A stretch of 64,000 nt of DNA from Aneurinibacillus sp. REN35 (GTDB lineage: Bacteria > Bacillota > Bacilli > Aneurinibacillales > Aneurinibacillaceae): the NCBI RefSeq assembly GCF_041379945.2, contig NZ_JBFTXJ020000007.1, positions 155,842-219,841 on the forward strand. Reading direction: 5' to 3'. Under the pieces are notes generated by a model. That model did no database searches. It saw only the letters and a program-made list of their open reading frames with translations, and was not told the origin of the DNA. The first letter of the stretch is position 1. Each line of letters begins with the position of its first letter. The position numbers were made by a program, and so were the translations under genes. Below are positions 41,961 through 52,762 of the stretch, piece after piece.

Positions 41961-43499
41961 TTATTCCCACTCAATGGTTGCTGGCGGCTTGGATGTAATG
42001 TCATATACAACCCGGTTAATGTGTGATACTTCATTAACGATGCGAACCGAAATCTTCTCCAGAACATCAAACGGAATACGCGCCCAGTCAGCTGTCATGC
42101 CATCAATCGACGTTACAGCACGGATACCGATCGTATAATCATACGTCCGCTCATCGCCCATTACGCCTACGCTGCGCACATCGGGAAGAACGGTGAAATA
42201 CTGCCATACTTCACGCTCAAGGCCCGCTTTCTTAATCTCGTCACGAAGAATGAAATCCGATTCTCTTACAATCTCAAGCTTTTCCTCCGTTACCTCGCCA
42301 AGCACACGAATGCCAAGGCCCGGACCTGGGAACGGTTGGCGCCATACAATCTCATGCGGCATACCAAGCTCTTCGCCTACTTTACGCACTTCGTCTTTGA
42401 ACAACTTATTGAGCGGTTCGATCAAATCAAGCTTCATATCTTCCGGCAATCCGCCTACATTGTGATGAGACTTAATCGTCTGCGCCGTTGCCGTGCCGCT
42501 CTCGATGATATCAGTATATAATGTACCCTGCGCCAAGAAATCCATATCCGTCAGCTTACCAGCTTCTTCTTCAAACACATAGATGAATTCATTACCGATA
42601 ATTTTGCGTTTCTTCTCCGGATCGGCTACGCCTTTTAACTTGTTCAAGAAACGCTCACGCGCATCAATCTTAATCACATTCATGTTGAATTTATCTGCGA
42701 ATGTTTCCATAACGCTCTCGGCTTCACCTTTACGGAGCAGTCCATGATCTACAAACATACAGGTTAGCTGATCGCCGATTGCTTTATGGATTAATACCGC
42801 TACCACAGAAGAATCAACGCCCCCGCTTAACGCACACAATACTTTTTTATGTCCGACTTTCTCACGAATTTCATCGACCATCATGTCAATGTAATTCTCC
42901 ATCGACCAATTGCCCTCACAGCCGCACACTTCAAACAAGAAGTTCTTCAGCATCTCATTGCCGCGCACGGAGTGACGTACTTCCGGATGGAACTGCACAC
43001 CATAGAGGTTCTTCTCCGAGTTACTAATAGCAGCAACCGGACACGCTTCATTGCTTGCATCAATCTGGAATCCTTCCGGTACTTCAATGACCTTGTCCGT
43101 ATGGCTCATCCATACGGTCTCTGTTTTATCCAGTCCTTTGAAGAAAAGAGACTCATTGTGGATCGCGATATCTGAGCGTCCGTATTCACGCACACCTGCG
43201 CGCTCCACTTTGCCTTTCAGATGGTATGACATCATCTGCATGCCATAGCAAATGCCTAGAATCGGCAAGCCCATATCATAGATACGCGAATCGCACAGCG
43301 GTGCACCTTCTGCATAGACACTGGCCGGTCCACCTGAGAAGATAATGCCCTTTGGGTTCAGCTTCTCAAGCTCTTCAACCGACGTATTGTACGGCATCAG
43401 TTCACTGAACACCCCCAGATCGCGCACCCGGCGTGCAATTAATTGGTTGTACTGTCCTCCAAAATCGAGAACAACGACTAACTCTTTCGGCTTGTCCAT
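41961..43499 (-). CDS. guaA: GMP synthase (glutamine-hydrolysing) GuaA
   Basis: 512 residues. The class I glutaminase domain (C near position 86 in [11 protein letters not shown] and E in GVQFHPEV) is joined to the ATP pyrophosphatase domain ([13 protein letters not shown]-loop) and the dimerisation domain ending [13 protein letters not shown]. It converts XMP to GMP. The ATG at 43499 follows GAGGAGGA at 10 bases; the frame extends 15 codons upstream without a site. A guanine riboswitch is in the leader. Confidence 0.98.
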   Translation of the reverse strand: MDKPKELVVVLDFGGQYNQLIARRVRDLGVFSELMPYNTSVEELEKLNPKGIIFSGGPASVYAEGAPLCDSRIYDMGLPILGICYGMQMMSYHLKGKVERAGVREYGRSDIAIHNESLFFKGLDKTETVWMSHTDKVIEVPEGFQIDASNEACPVAAISNSEKNLYGVQFHPEVRHSVRGNEMLKNFLFEVCGCEGNWSMENYIDMMVDEIREKVGHKKVLCALSGGVDSSVVAVLIHKAIGDQLTCMFVDHGLLRKGEAESVMETFADKFNMNVIKIDARERFLNKLKGVADPEKKRKIIGNEFIYVFEEEAGKLTDMDFLAQGTLYTDIIESGTATAQTIKSHHNVGGLPEDMKLDLIEPLNKLFKDEVRKVGEELGMPHEIVWRQPFPGPGLGIRVLGEVTEEKLEIVRESDFILRDEIKKAGLEREVWQYFTVLPDVRSVGVMGDERTYDYTIGIRAVTSIDGMTADWARIPFDVLEKISVRIVNEVSHINRVVYDITSKPPATIEWE

Positions 43500-43587
43500 T
43501 TTCGTAAAATCCTCCTCTGTGTAACTTGCTGCGCTAAGGAGCATCCAGCATGTCTTTCATCTTAGCATGTTTTATTTTCCCCTGTAA

Positions 43588-43640
43588 AAAAAACAAAAAC
43601 CAGGCTAATCTCTATTTTGAATATAGAGACAGAAACCCGG
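43588..43640 (-). terminator. riboswitch-controlled terminator in the guaA leader
   Basis: Minus strand: GTCTCTAT/ATAGAGAT inner stem extended by CCGGGTTT/AGCCTGG, followed by TTTTTG and a T-run. It lies between the aptamer and guaA. Confidence 0.82.
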
Positions 43641-43651
43641 CATAGGTATCT

Positions 43652-43724
43652 GCCCCCATAGTCGGATCATTTACGGTGGTCCGGTAGAAACTTTCAGGCC
43701 ATATTCCTGATATTATATGAGGTC
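43652..43724 (-). ncRNA. guanine-sensing purine riboswitch aptamer
   Basis: Minus strand: P1 CCTCATA/TATGGGG, the core TATAAT, GGAATATGG, the loop-loop partners, GTTTCTACC, CCGTAAAT and CCGACTATGGG. This is a close match to the Bacillus xpt guanine aptamer. The specificity residue before TATGG is C, as in guanine-type RNAs. With the following terminator it should switch guaA-pbuG off when guanine is abundant. Confidence 0.95.
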
Positions 43725-43756
43725 ATTTGAACGTATTTTTCGATTATGACGAGATT

Positions 43757-43784
43757 AGTTTACCAGAGGGATATGAAAAGTCAA
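43757..43784 (-). promoter_or_regulatory. probable SigA promoter of guaA-pbuG
   Basis: Minus strand TTGACT, 16 bases, TAAACT, about 33 bases upstream of the aptamer. The rest of 43741-43909 shows no gene. Confidence 0.55.
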
Positions 43785-43902
43785 GCACTAAAATATGAAA
43801 GATATACAGATTTGCACCCTTAATGTTCGTGTTTTATCATATATAAATCCAATTTATCCCTTATTACCTTAAAATAATGTACATATTGTTAAGAGAATTT
43901 TG

Positions 43903-43942
43903 AAAGAAAGAACCCTCTCCGAATAAATTCGGAGAGGGTTCT
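43903..43942 (-). terminator. terminator of groES-groEL
   Basis: Minus strand AACCCTCTCCGAAT/ATTCGGAGAGGGTT, a 14-bp stem followed by a T-rich tail. Confidence 0.92.
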
Positions 43943-43955
43943 CAAACGAATGGGA

Positions 43956-45602
<1,647 letters not shown>

Positions 45603-45669
45603 TTATGTAGTGATTCTATACGGTACCTGAACGGTAATAGGTCATGTATGAAAATGCCGCTCTCAGTGA

Positions 45670-45951
45670 TTAGTCAACAATAGCAAGAATGTCGCTCTCG
45701 CGCATAATCAGAAGTTCTTTGTTGTCGAATTTCACTTCAGTTCCAGCATATTTAGAATAGATGACACGGTTGCCTTCTTGAACTTCTAGCGCGATGCGCT
45801 CGCCGTTCTCGATGCGTCCGCTGCCTACAGCGACGATTTTGCCTTCTTGCGGCTTTTCTTTTGCTGTTTCTGGAAGTACGATTCCGCTAGCAGTTGTTTC
45901 TTCTTTTGCGATAGGTTCGATAATCACACGATCACCCAATGGCTTTAACAC
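45670..45951 (-). CDS. groES: 10 kDa co-chaperonin GroES
   Basis: 93 residues, [18 protein letters not shown] start, mobile loop [19 protein letters not shown] and YAGTEVKF end. The start is a GTG at 45951, nine bases after GGGAGG; the frame extends three codons to a TTG too close to the site. First gene of groES-groEL under CIRCE control. Confidence 0.98.
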   Translation of the reverse strand: MLKPLGDRVIIEPIAKEETTASGIVLPETAKEKPQEGKIVAVGSGRIENGERIALEVQEGNRVIYSKYAGTEVKFDNKELLIMRESDILAIVD

Positions 45952-45981
45952 TGAAAACAACCTCCCTGATTAAGTATCTTG

Positions 45982-46008
45982 TTAGCACTCTACTCTACTG
46001 AGTGCTAA
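45982..46008. promoter_or_regulatory. CIRCE operator (HrcA binding site)
   Basis: TTAGCACTC-N9-GAGTGCTAA, a perfect match to the consensus, between the groES promoter and start codon. HrcA represses the operon in the absence of heat stress. Confidence 0.98.
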
Positions 46009-46018
46009 CACAATTATT

Positions 46019-46047
46019 ATAATATAGATTTTATTTATTTTTTGCAA
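46019..46047 (-). promoter_or_regulatory. SigA promoter of groES-groEL
   Basis: Minus strand TTGCAA, 17 bases, TATTAT, followed at once by CIRCE. Confidence 0.75.
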
Positions 46048-46117
46048 GCCCCATGCTGCAAAAAAATTCCCTTCTCCATTCTCACCACTTTACAGATGGA
46101 ATATTCCCCGTGCATAT

Positions 46118-46147
46118 AAAAAAAGAGAACCGGAGGGCCGGCTCTCT
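46118..46147 (-). terminator. terminator after tatC
   Basis: Minus strand GAGAGCCGG/CCGGTTCTC with seven T residues. Confidence 0.88.
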
Positions 46148-46171
46148 TATCCCTTTTTTACATCTCTTACC

Positions 46172-46963
46172 TTACTCTTTCTCCACGCGCAGGACCGCGT
46201 CTTCTTCTGTCCCACCGTCATAGAACTCCTTCTCCCATTTCGCATCTTCCTTCAACTGCTTGCGATAGATGATGCGGGAGATTACCACACTGATTTCATA
46301 CAATATGACCAGCGGCAAAAACACGCTTAAATGGCTGATAAAATCCGGCGGTGAGATCAAGGAGGCTACGATAACGAGCGCCAGATAGGAATATCCGCGC
46401 ATTTTACGCATCCGCATCGGATTTAAGATGCGAAGCCGCGTAAGAAACATAACAATAATAGGAAGTTCAAACAAAAGCGCCAGCGGAATCACGATATTAA
46501 ACATGAATCCAAAATATTGGGCTAAGCCGAACGTCTCCTCCGCTCCTAATGTACTTGAGAACTTAACCATAAAAGTAATAATCATCGGAAATACGAGATA
46601 ATACCCTACAGCAAGCCCAGCTAAGAACAGCAGGAAGGCCGGAATAATGAAGATGCCTGCCGCCTTGCGCTCATGCGGGCGAAGCCCTGGTGTAATAAAA
46701 CGCCATACATGGTACAAAATAAACGGCAGCGTAATAACGAGCGCAATCACAAACGCAAACTGCATATATACGCGCAGACCGTCCGGAATGCCGAACACGT
46801 GCCATTTAACGCCCGCGTCCTTCTGAAAATACTGGACCACCGGCTCCGCGTACGCGAATCCAACAATGAAAGCAACAACGAAAATGAGTGCAACCCATAT
46901 GAGCCGACGTCGCAATTCGCCCAAATGCTCAACCAGCCGCATCTCTTGCTCTTGATTGCTCAT
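46172..46963 (-). CDS. tatC: Sec-independent protein translocase TatC
   Basis: 263 residues, six membrane helices. TatC binds twin-arginine signal peptides of folded export substrates. Diagnostic: EHLGELRRRL near the N-terminus, PFILYHVWRFITPGL and FGLAQYFGFMFN. The chosen ATG at 46963 lies 9 codons inside the frame because AGGAGAGG falls within the extension. No tatA gene is found next to it, although tatA usually neighbours tatC; it must be elsewhere. Confidence 0.96.
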   Translation of the reverse strand: MSNQEQEMRLVEHLGELRRRLIWVALIFVVAFIVGFAYAEPVVQYFQKDAGVKWHVFGIPDGLRVYMQFAFVIALVITLPFILYHVWRFITPGLRPHERKAAGIFIIPAFLLFLAGLAVGYYLVFPMIITFMVKFSSTLGAEETFGLAQYFGFMFNIVIPLALLFELPIIVMFLTRLRILNPMRMRKMRGYSYLALVIVASLISPPDFISHLSVFLPLVILYEISVVISRIIYRKQLKEDAKWEKEFYDGGTEEDAVLRVEKE

Positions 46964-47029
46964 GCGATGTTCAAATCCTCTCCTAGACACACAGCTTTTG
47001 CAACTCGGTTACACAACCGTTGTTATGCA

Positions 47030-47521
47030 CTAGATATTTACGTTATGATTCGTTCCTTGAATGATATCGAGCGCTGAAGAAATCTGATCTGCAATCGCGA
47101 CAAAGCACCATTCCATCCCAGGAAGGCTGCCCGGCAGGTTAATGACCAGCGTATTGCCGCGCGTACCTACCGTTGCACGCGTTAGAAGAACCTTGCGCGA
47201 ATGCTGCATACTACAGCGGCGCATCTCTTCGGCCAATCCTGGAACATGACGGTCAATTACAAGCTCCGTCGCTTCTGGCGTTACATCCTCTGGGCTCAGA
47301 CCTGTGCCGCCGATCGTAATCAACAAATCGACTCTCTCTCTGTCAATCAGCTCAATTATGTTCTCTTTAATCATCTCTATATTGTCAGGTGATGTACGAT
47401 GATGCGCCACAGCAGCGTCCAAGTGTTGTTTCAACAGTGCTTCTAGCTTCGGCAGACAGTCATTCTCTCGCTCCTTGCGATGCACCGAGTTGCTTGAAGT
47501 GACGACCCCAATTTTCCACAT
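47030..47521 (-). CDS. MogA/MoaB-family molybdopterin adenylyltransferase
   Basis: 163 residues with the MoCF-binding fold: N-terminal IGVVTSSNSV and the conserved TIGGTGLSPEDVTPEAT plus LPGSLPGMEWC. These proteins adenylylate molybdopterin before molybdenum insertion; whether this is the MoaB or MogA branch cannot be told. GGAGGG precedes the start. Its place next to tatC recalls the Bacillus ydi region, where molybdenum cofactor genes and Tat genes are neighbours, in keeping with Tat export of molybdoenzymes. Confidence 0.88.
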   Translation of the reverse strand: MWKIGVVTSSNSVHRKERENDCLPKLEALLKQHLDAAVAHHRTSPDNIEMIKENIIELIDRERVDLLITIGGTGLSPEDVTPEATELVIDRHVPGLAEEMRRCSMQHSRKVLLTRATVGTRGNTLVINLPGSLPGMEWCFVAIADQISSALDIIQGTNHNVNI

Positions 47522-47629
47522 TCAGGTAACCCTCCGTTATTCACATAAAAATTCAATAAAAACACAATTATATTGTACTATAACCTGTCCGTATTGTGTC
47601 GACTTTTGCACATCAATACAGTGGCAAAA

Positions 47630-48220
47630 TCATGAACAAACAATAATTCTTTGCTCCGTAACGATCCGATCTACCCTGCGGTCATGTTCTTCCGTGGGAA
47701 GAGACGAAACGATCTGCATTTCATAACAGACCGCTACCAATGGCGGAAGAATGGAAAATCCCGCAAAAAATCGGTCATAGAAGCCGCCTCCATAACCAAG
47801 ACGCTCTCCTCGCTCCGTAAATCCGACACCCGGAACGATAATAGCATCGAAGCTTTTTCCATTCCACGGCATACACTCATTCTCATTCGGTTCCCTAATG
47901 CCATACACGCCCTTTATGAGCACGTCCCAGCCCTTAAACCGGTATGGCACCATCCGCTTCTCCTTCCCATACGTTTTCGGTACATAGACTTCTTTTCCTT
48001 CTGCTATACACCAATCAATGAAGCCATCCAGCTCAATTTCATCTCCAAATGAAAGAAAAGAGAAGATGCGCTCCGCATTTTGAATGGCCGGAATGGTGAG
48101 CAGACGCATGGTTGCTTCCTTTGAGCACTCCCTGCGTTCCTCTTCTGCGATGTACGCCCGCTGTGCGAGAATATGACGTCTCAGCTTCCGCTTCTTTTCC
48201 TTTTGCTCTTCGCCGTTCAT
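47630..48220 (-). CDS. 5-formyltetrahydrofolate cyclo-ligase
   Basis: 196 residues, MTHFS family. It recycles 5-formyl-THF to 5,10-methenyl-THF using ATP. Signature: R-RLRR-like basic start (KKRKLRRHILAQR), VPKTYGKEKRM and the C-terminal GYGGGFYDRF loop. GGAG lies before the ATG. It is divergent from the ABC-F gene. Confidence 0.93.
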   Translation of the reverse strand: MNGEEQKEKKRKLRRHILAQRAYIAEEERRECSKEATMRLLTIPAIQNAERIFSFLSFGDEIELDGFIDWCIAEGKEVYVPKTYGKEKRMVPYRFKGWDVLIKGVYGIREPNENECMPWNGKSFDAIIVPGVGFTERGERLGYGGGFYDRFFAGFSILPPLVAVCYEMQIVSSLPTEEHDRRVDRIVTEQRIIVCS

Positions 48221-48297
48221 CTTTTCTCCTTTCTTCTGTTTTCTAACGTATGTATTTTACGATACACTAGCTGTAGACAAAACTGAGGTGAACCATA

Positions 48298-50238
48298 ATG
48301 ATCTTATTGCAGACTTTAAATATAAGCAAATCATTCAGCGCCAACCCCATTCTATCCCACATTAATATGGTACTGCAATCGGGGGAACGCGTAGGACTCG
48401 TCGGTGTAAACGGTGCAGGAAAATCTACACTGCTTAGAATCATCACCGGACAAATCCTTCCCGATGAGGGCGAAATCCTCAAGGCAAAGGATGTTACACT
48501 CGGCTATCTGGCTCAGGATAGCGGACTTGATACAGAGCGGACCATCTGGAACGAGATGATGACCGTGTTCGCCCATTTCAAGGAACAAGAGGCGGAACTT
48601 CGCCGCATGGAAGAAAGAATTGGCGATCCGGAACTTATCGCTGATGCGGCACAGCATGAGAAGCTGATGAACGCGTATTCGCAGCAAGTCGAGCAGTTTA
48701 AAGAGCGGGGCGGCTATCAATACGAGGCGACCACACGCTCCATTCTGCATGGGATGCGCTTTTATCCGAAAGATTACAATACATCCATCGACCAGCTCAG
48801 CGGCGGACAGAAGACACGCCTGGCGCTTGCAAAGCTGCTGCTGATGGCACCTGATATTCTCGTGCTTGATGAGCCGACCAACTATCTCGATATCGAAACG
48901 CTTGGCTGGCTGGAGAAATACTTATTGAACTATCAGGGCGCTCTTCTGGTTGTCTCCCACGACCGTTTCTTCCTTGATTCGCTTGTTAACATTGTCTATG
49001 AACTCGAGCGGACGCATGCTACGCGCTACGTAGGCAACTATACAGACTATCTGATCCAGAAGGGCGAGCGCGTACAGCAGCAGGTCAGACAATACGAAAA
49101 GCAGCAGGCAGAAATCTCTCGGATCGAAGAGTTTGTACAGCGGAATATCGCACGCGCCTCCACAACCAAACGCGCACAAAGCCGCCGCAAAATGCTTGAT
49201 CGTATGGATGTAATGGATAAACCGCTCGGCGATCTCAAAAAAGCCCAGTTCTCATTTGATATCAACAAAGTGAGCGGGAACCAAGTTCTTATGCTGTCTG
49301 ATGTAAGCATCGGCTATGAAGACACAGCCCTTGCCCGACATCTTACGTTTGAGATTACCCGTGGTGAAAGGGTAGCGCTGCTTGGGCCGAACGGTCTTGG
49401 CAAATCCACGCTGTTGAAGACGCTTGTAAAGCAGATTGAACCGATTGCCGGTTCGATCGCTTACGGAAGCAATGTCATGTCCGGATTTTATGATCAGGAA
49501 CAGGAGAATCTTAATCCAAATAAACAAGTGCTCCACGAATTATGGGATGAGTATCCGACCATGCAGGAGAAGGACGTGCGGACCGTGCTGGGGAACTTCT
49601 TATTCAGCGGAGACGACGTGCTTAAGAAGATTGGCGAATTAAGTGGAGGCGAGCGAGCGCGTGTCTCTTTGGCCAAGCTGATGCTGCAAAAGGCAAACCT
49701 TTTGATTCTCGATGAGCCGACCAATCATCTGGACTTATTCAGCAAGGAAATTCTTGAAGAAGCGCTGGAGGATTATCCAGGAACCATTCTCTTCGTCTCG
49801 CATGACCGCTACTTCTTAAATAAAATCGCAACACGTGTCCTTGAGCTTACACCGAACGGCGTTATCTCCTATCTGGGCAACTATGATTACTATACAGATA
49901 AAAAAGAAGAGCTGGAGGAGCTGAATTCAGCGGCGCTTGCCCCAGCAATGCAAACAAACGAGCAGGACAAAAAAGATGATGTCGTATCTTCAAACAAGGA
50001 GAAGTTCCTTCAGGATAAGGAAGCTAAAAAGGTGGAGCGGCAGCGACAGCGGCGCATTGAGCAGTTGGAGAAAGCAATTGAAGAAATCGAAGAGGCGATC
50101 GCTGTTCTTGAAGAAGAGCTGTGTAAGCCCGAAGTATTTCAAGACCATGAAAAATCCTTAAAACTTACGGAAGACATTGAGTCTAAAAAAGCAGAACTCG
50201 AAACCTGTCTTGAAGAGTGGACCGATCTACAGGAATAG
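48298..50238 (+). CDS. ydiF: ABC-F family ATPase, YdiF-like
   Basis: 646 residues, two ABC domains in one chain and no membrane segment. Walker A motifs GVNGAGKST and GPNGLGKST, signatures LSGGQKTRL and LSGGERARV, Walker B LVLDEPTNYLD and LILDEPTNHLD. The linker between them (about 240-325) is the helical P-site-tRNA-interaction arm, and the C-terminus is an acidic coiled coil (about 570-646). ABC-F proteins act on the ribosome. Length and the neighbourhood (tsaD, groESL, tat) match Bacillus YdiF, not an antibiotic resistance subtype. GAGGTGA precedes the ATG. Confidence 0.92.
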   Translation: MILLQTLNISKSFSANPILSHINMVLQSGERVGLVGVNGAGKSTLLRIITGQILPDEGEILKAKDVTLGYLAQDSGLDTERTIWNEMMTVFAHFKEQEAELRRMEERIGDPELIADAAQHEKLMNAYSQQVEQFKERGGYQYEATTRSILHGMRFYPKDYNTSIDQLSGGQKTRLALAKLLLMAPDILVLDEPTNYLDIETLGWLEKYLLNYQGALLVVSHDRFFLDSLVNIVYELERTHATRYVGNYTDYLIQKGERVQQQVRQYEKQQAEISRIEEFVQRNIARASTTKRAQSRRKMLDRMDVMDKPLGDLKKAQFSFDINKVSGNQVLMLSDVSIGYEDTALARHLTFEITRGERVALLGPNGLGKSTLLKTLVKQIEPIAGSIAYGSNVMSGFYDQEQENLNPNKQVLHELWDEYPTMQEKDVRTVLGNFLFSGDDVLKKIGELSGGERARVSLAKLMLQKANLLILDEPTNHLDLFSKEILEEALEDYPGTILFVSHDRYFLNKIATRVLELTPNGVISYLGNYDYYTDKKEELEELNSAALAPAMQTNEQDKKDDVVSSNKEKFLQDKEAKKVERQRQRRIEQLEKAIEEIEEAIAVLEEELCKPEVFQDHEKSLKLTEDIESKKAELETCLEEWTDLQE

Positions 50239-50264
50239 CTTCTGTCTAACCGCTGTCTAAAGCA

Positions 50265-50308
50265 AGCAAAGCCTGATGCCATCGCGGCAGTAGGCTTTGC
50301 TTTTTTTA
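50265..50308. terminator. bidirectional terminator after ydiF
   Basis: AGCAAAGCC/GGCTTTGCT stem extended by an inner GCC/GGC pairing, followed by seven T residues on the plus strand. The converging gene ends within it. Confidence 0.85.
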
Positions 50309-52525
50309 TGACCTGCCGTCCACATCATCCTGCAGCAACCGATAAAGCAGCGGGGCCAATACGTAGATCATGGCAAGTGCCGCAGCGATAATCCCCGAGT
50401 CATTCACCAGTAATGCCACCAACGCTCCAAACGATATGGTCCGAAGCCCAGCGGTAAAATACGGATACCTCATTTGGATGTCGCGAATTCTTTCACTCCG
50501 GTAGTACAGTAGAACCGCACTGACAATGAAACTTACAAGAAATAACTTGCTCCATATGGAAGCGAGAATAAGACGCCAGTTCATAAACAGCTTACGCTCG
50601 ATGATTCGTCCAATCTCCTGCCAATTCCCATGCACCAGTTCTCCAACCGCCCGTCCAATATGGGACTGTACAGTGCCAGCCGCCTGATAATTTAAGGCAA
50701 ACAACAAACAAATAGCCACAAGTCCAATAAGTGATAGCGCTACAATATGCCGCATATGCCAGACAAATCCGGAAAAGGCTGGCACTCCGTATATGAGGGC
50801 CGCTACAAATACAAGAATGCCCCCTGCCTTACTTCCTCCTTCGGGCCAAGCCATATATAAAATAATGATTGAAAAAACCATGCCCATAAAGCCGAAAAGC
50901 AACAGGCGCTGATGCGCTCGCGCCTTCAACCACTCCCCTGCCATCGCTACACTCAGCCACGCACCGCCAAGCATCACCCCCATATACTCGTTGCCAATGC
51001 CATAATAGCGCGCCCCAATCACCGGATCATATCCCATATACGAACGCCGAATCCATTCTCCTCCCATAAATCCATCAAGCAGCAGAGGAAGCCAACCTGC
51101 TATCCCAAGCCAAAAAAAGCAGGCAACAAAGGAAACGCGACGCAGCAGCAGAGCTATGCCGCTTCCAACAGCGGCTAGTAATACAACCGTTACGATTGCA
51201 GGGGGCAGTTCCGGTAAAATAGGTAACAGCAGCAGTAAGTACGGTATTAACAGAATCAGCACCAATAGCGTCTGCAGCAGGAACATAACAACACGCCGAT
51301 GTGCCTCTTCCCCCCTCCATGATCGCAGGGATAGAGGAGCAAGCAGCATCACCCCTATAGTCAACCCCACATACGGATATAAAACAGTCGAGCGTGTCGC
51401 ATATATATAATCCACCTTTTTCGCTAGTGCAAAGAATGAACCATGCTCCATTCTATTGTCTACGGTTAGCGGAAAACCCTTCATCTCAATCGGGATTGGA
51501 ATGTGGAACCATGAAAGAACGGTGGGCGCTATATCAATATTGGCAGCAATACCGGGCTGTCGTGTCGTTTTTGAGGTTAAGACATTCCCATGCGTCTCAT
51601 CTCCCCATAGCACAACCGGTGCCATGCGTTTCTTGTTCGCAATGTGCTGATCCGGCAACGATGCAGATAGCAGGAGAAGGCGCTCGTTTTTTTGTGTGTC
51701 CTGCACCATCTTCCCGGCAAACAATAGAATCTCTTCTATCGTTTCTTGCCGCAGTTGTGTATATCTTTGCTCTCCCAACACATTTTTATAGCGGGAAAGC
51801 CGCTCTAAATCACCTAACTCAGCAACAATCAGTCCTTTTTTCCCCTTTTTCCAACGCGTTAGATACTCAGATAGGAATACATAATCTGTCTTTTTTCCTC
51901 CGGGGAATACAGCCGTGTGTGTCACCGTCTCTTCTCCGATCCATCCTTGAGGCGTTATTCCTTGATGATCCATAGTAAGCATGGGAGCAAGGCGGCTTCT
52001 CCTTCCTTCCGTATCACCGTTACCAATCACAGCACGACTGATCCGGTGTTTTTTTAGTGTATCCCCCAGCAAGCCGGGTACAGCCCCCGTATTCTTCTGT
52101 ATATTTGTCGCCATTAACGCCGGTACATACGGCAGCAGCACGGCTCCGTTCCGTACATTAACTGGCAATGTGCCTGTATACTGCCGATAAAGTGCAAGCC
52201 CGTTGATCCGCTTTTCAGCGATACCGTATGCTTGACGCATCCATTCAATTCCACTAGCACGCGTACCTGCACTGAGTGTAGCCGCATTGTGGATATCTTT
52301 TAGGGATACGGCTGTGCGAATATTCATCTCACCCATCGCTGCCTGTTGTAAAAAAGAAAAATGCGGACGCTGATATACCGCTGCGATGTCCTCTACTGTA
52401 AGCTGTGGAACAAGAAGAATAGTAACAGTGGAAACGTTTTTTGAGAGCGCATTGGTGGTAAACAATAGAAATACGGTAAAAAATACGGCACTACATCCTA
52501 CTACAAAAATCTTCTTTTTTCTCAA
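50306..52525 (-). CDS. polytopic membrane protein with degenerate phosphatase-like domain, function unknown
   Basis: 739 residues. After an N-terminal anchor (about 5-25) comes a roughly 370-residue extracytoplasmic domain that looks like the alkaline phosphatase superfamily (TILLVPQLTVEDI start, NIDIAPTVLSWF-IP end). The usual metal-binding D/G residues (VxxDGLxxED) read VPQLTVED, so it is probably inactive. The C-terminal half has about 10 membrane helices, with the conserved-looking YGIGNEYMGVMLG and WPEGGSKAGG. I do not recognise a named protein. Start: TTG at 52525 eight bases after AAGGAGG (a GTG one codon earlier is possible). Its upstream region contains the DnaA-box cluster. Confidence 0.75.
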   Translation of the reverse strand: MRKKKIFVVGCSAVFFTVFLLFTTNALSKNVSTVTILLVPQLTVEDIAAVYQRPHFSFLQQAAMGEMNIRTAVSLKDIHNAATLSAGTRASGIEWMRQAYGIAEKRINGLALYRQYTGTLPVNVRNGAVLLPYVPALMATNIQKNTGAVPGLLGDTLKKHRISRAVIGNGDTEGRRSRLAPMLTMDHQGITPQGWIGEETVTHTAVFPGGKKTDYVFLSEYLTRWKKGKKGLIVAELGDLERLSRYKNVLGEQRYTQLRQETIEEILLFAGKMVQDTQKNERLLLLSASLPDQHIANKKRMAPVVLWGDETHGNVLTSKTTRQPGIAANIDIAPTVLSWFHIPIPIEMKGFPLTVDNRMEHGSFFALAKKVDYIYATRSTVLYPYVGLTIGVMLLAPLSLRSWRGEEAHRRVVMFLLQTLLVLILLIPYLLLLLPILPELPPAIVTVVLLAAVGSGIALLLRRVSFVACFFWLGIAGWLPLLLDGFMGGEWIRRSYMGYDPVIGARYYGIGNEYMGVMLGGAWLSVAMAGEWLKARAHQRLLLFGFMGMVFSIIILYMAWPEGGSKAGGILVFVAALIYGVPAFSGFVWHMRHIVALSLIGLVAICLLFALNYQAAGTVQSHIGRAVGELVHGNWQEIGRIIERKLFMNWRLILASIWSKLFLVSFIVSAVLLYYRSERIRDIQMRYPYFTAGLRTISFGALVALLVNDSGIIAAALAMIYVLAPLLYRLLQDDVDGRS

Positions 52526-52538
52526 CACCACCGCCTCC

Positions 52539-52676
52539 TTTTCCACATATCCACACATCTATTCACACTTTATTATGATAAAAAACAGGATAACACCAGG
52601 TTATCCACCGTTTTATCCACATTATCCACAATTATGTGGATAATGTTATTCAGCATGTATTCAGCATTTGTCCACA
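52539..52676. promoter_or_regulatory. cluster of DnaA boxes outside oriC
   Basis: Perfect TTATCCACA at 52613-52621, 52622-52630 and, reversed, 52635-52643. One-mismatch boxes at 52601-52609 (TTATCCACC), 52668-52676 (TTGTCCACA), 52539-52547 (TTTTCCACA), 52547-52555 (ATATCCACA) and 52559-52567 (CTATTCACA). Two perfect boxes face one another as an 11-bp inverted repeat with an ATTA centre. No dnaA, dnaN or other origin gene is nearby, so it is a DnaA titration or control locus and/or a DnaA-regulated promoter of the gene at 50306-52525. Confidence 0.82.
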
Positions 52677-52731
52677 TATTTTGACAAAATTTTCGTGTTT
52701 TTCACAGGCCTGTAGCTGACTTTACACATAA

Positions 52732-52760
52732 TAAAAAGCAACCCCTTTATAGGGTTGCCT
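52732..52760 (-). terminator. terminator of the thiL-tsaD operon
   Basis: Minus strand GGCAACCC/GGGGTTGC stem followed by TTTTTATT, just after the tsaD stop. Confidence 0.88.
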
Positions 52761-52762
52761 TT

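Noticed and set aside
51394..51975. 193-codon plus-strand frame opposite the polytopic membrane protein
   Set aside because: No ribosome binding site, no family pattern, and the minus strand frame has clear membrane and domain structure.
52539..52676. Chromosomal origin of replication
   Set aside because: DnaA boxes are present, but dnaA, dnaN, rpmH and an unwinding element are not; the neighbours match a region away from oriC in Bacillus.
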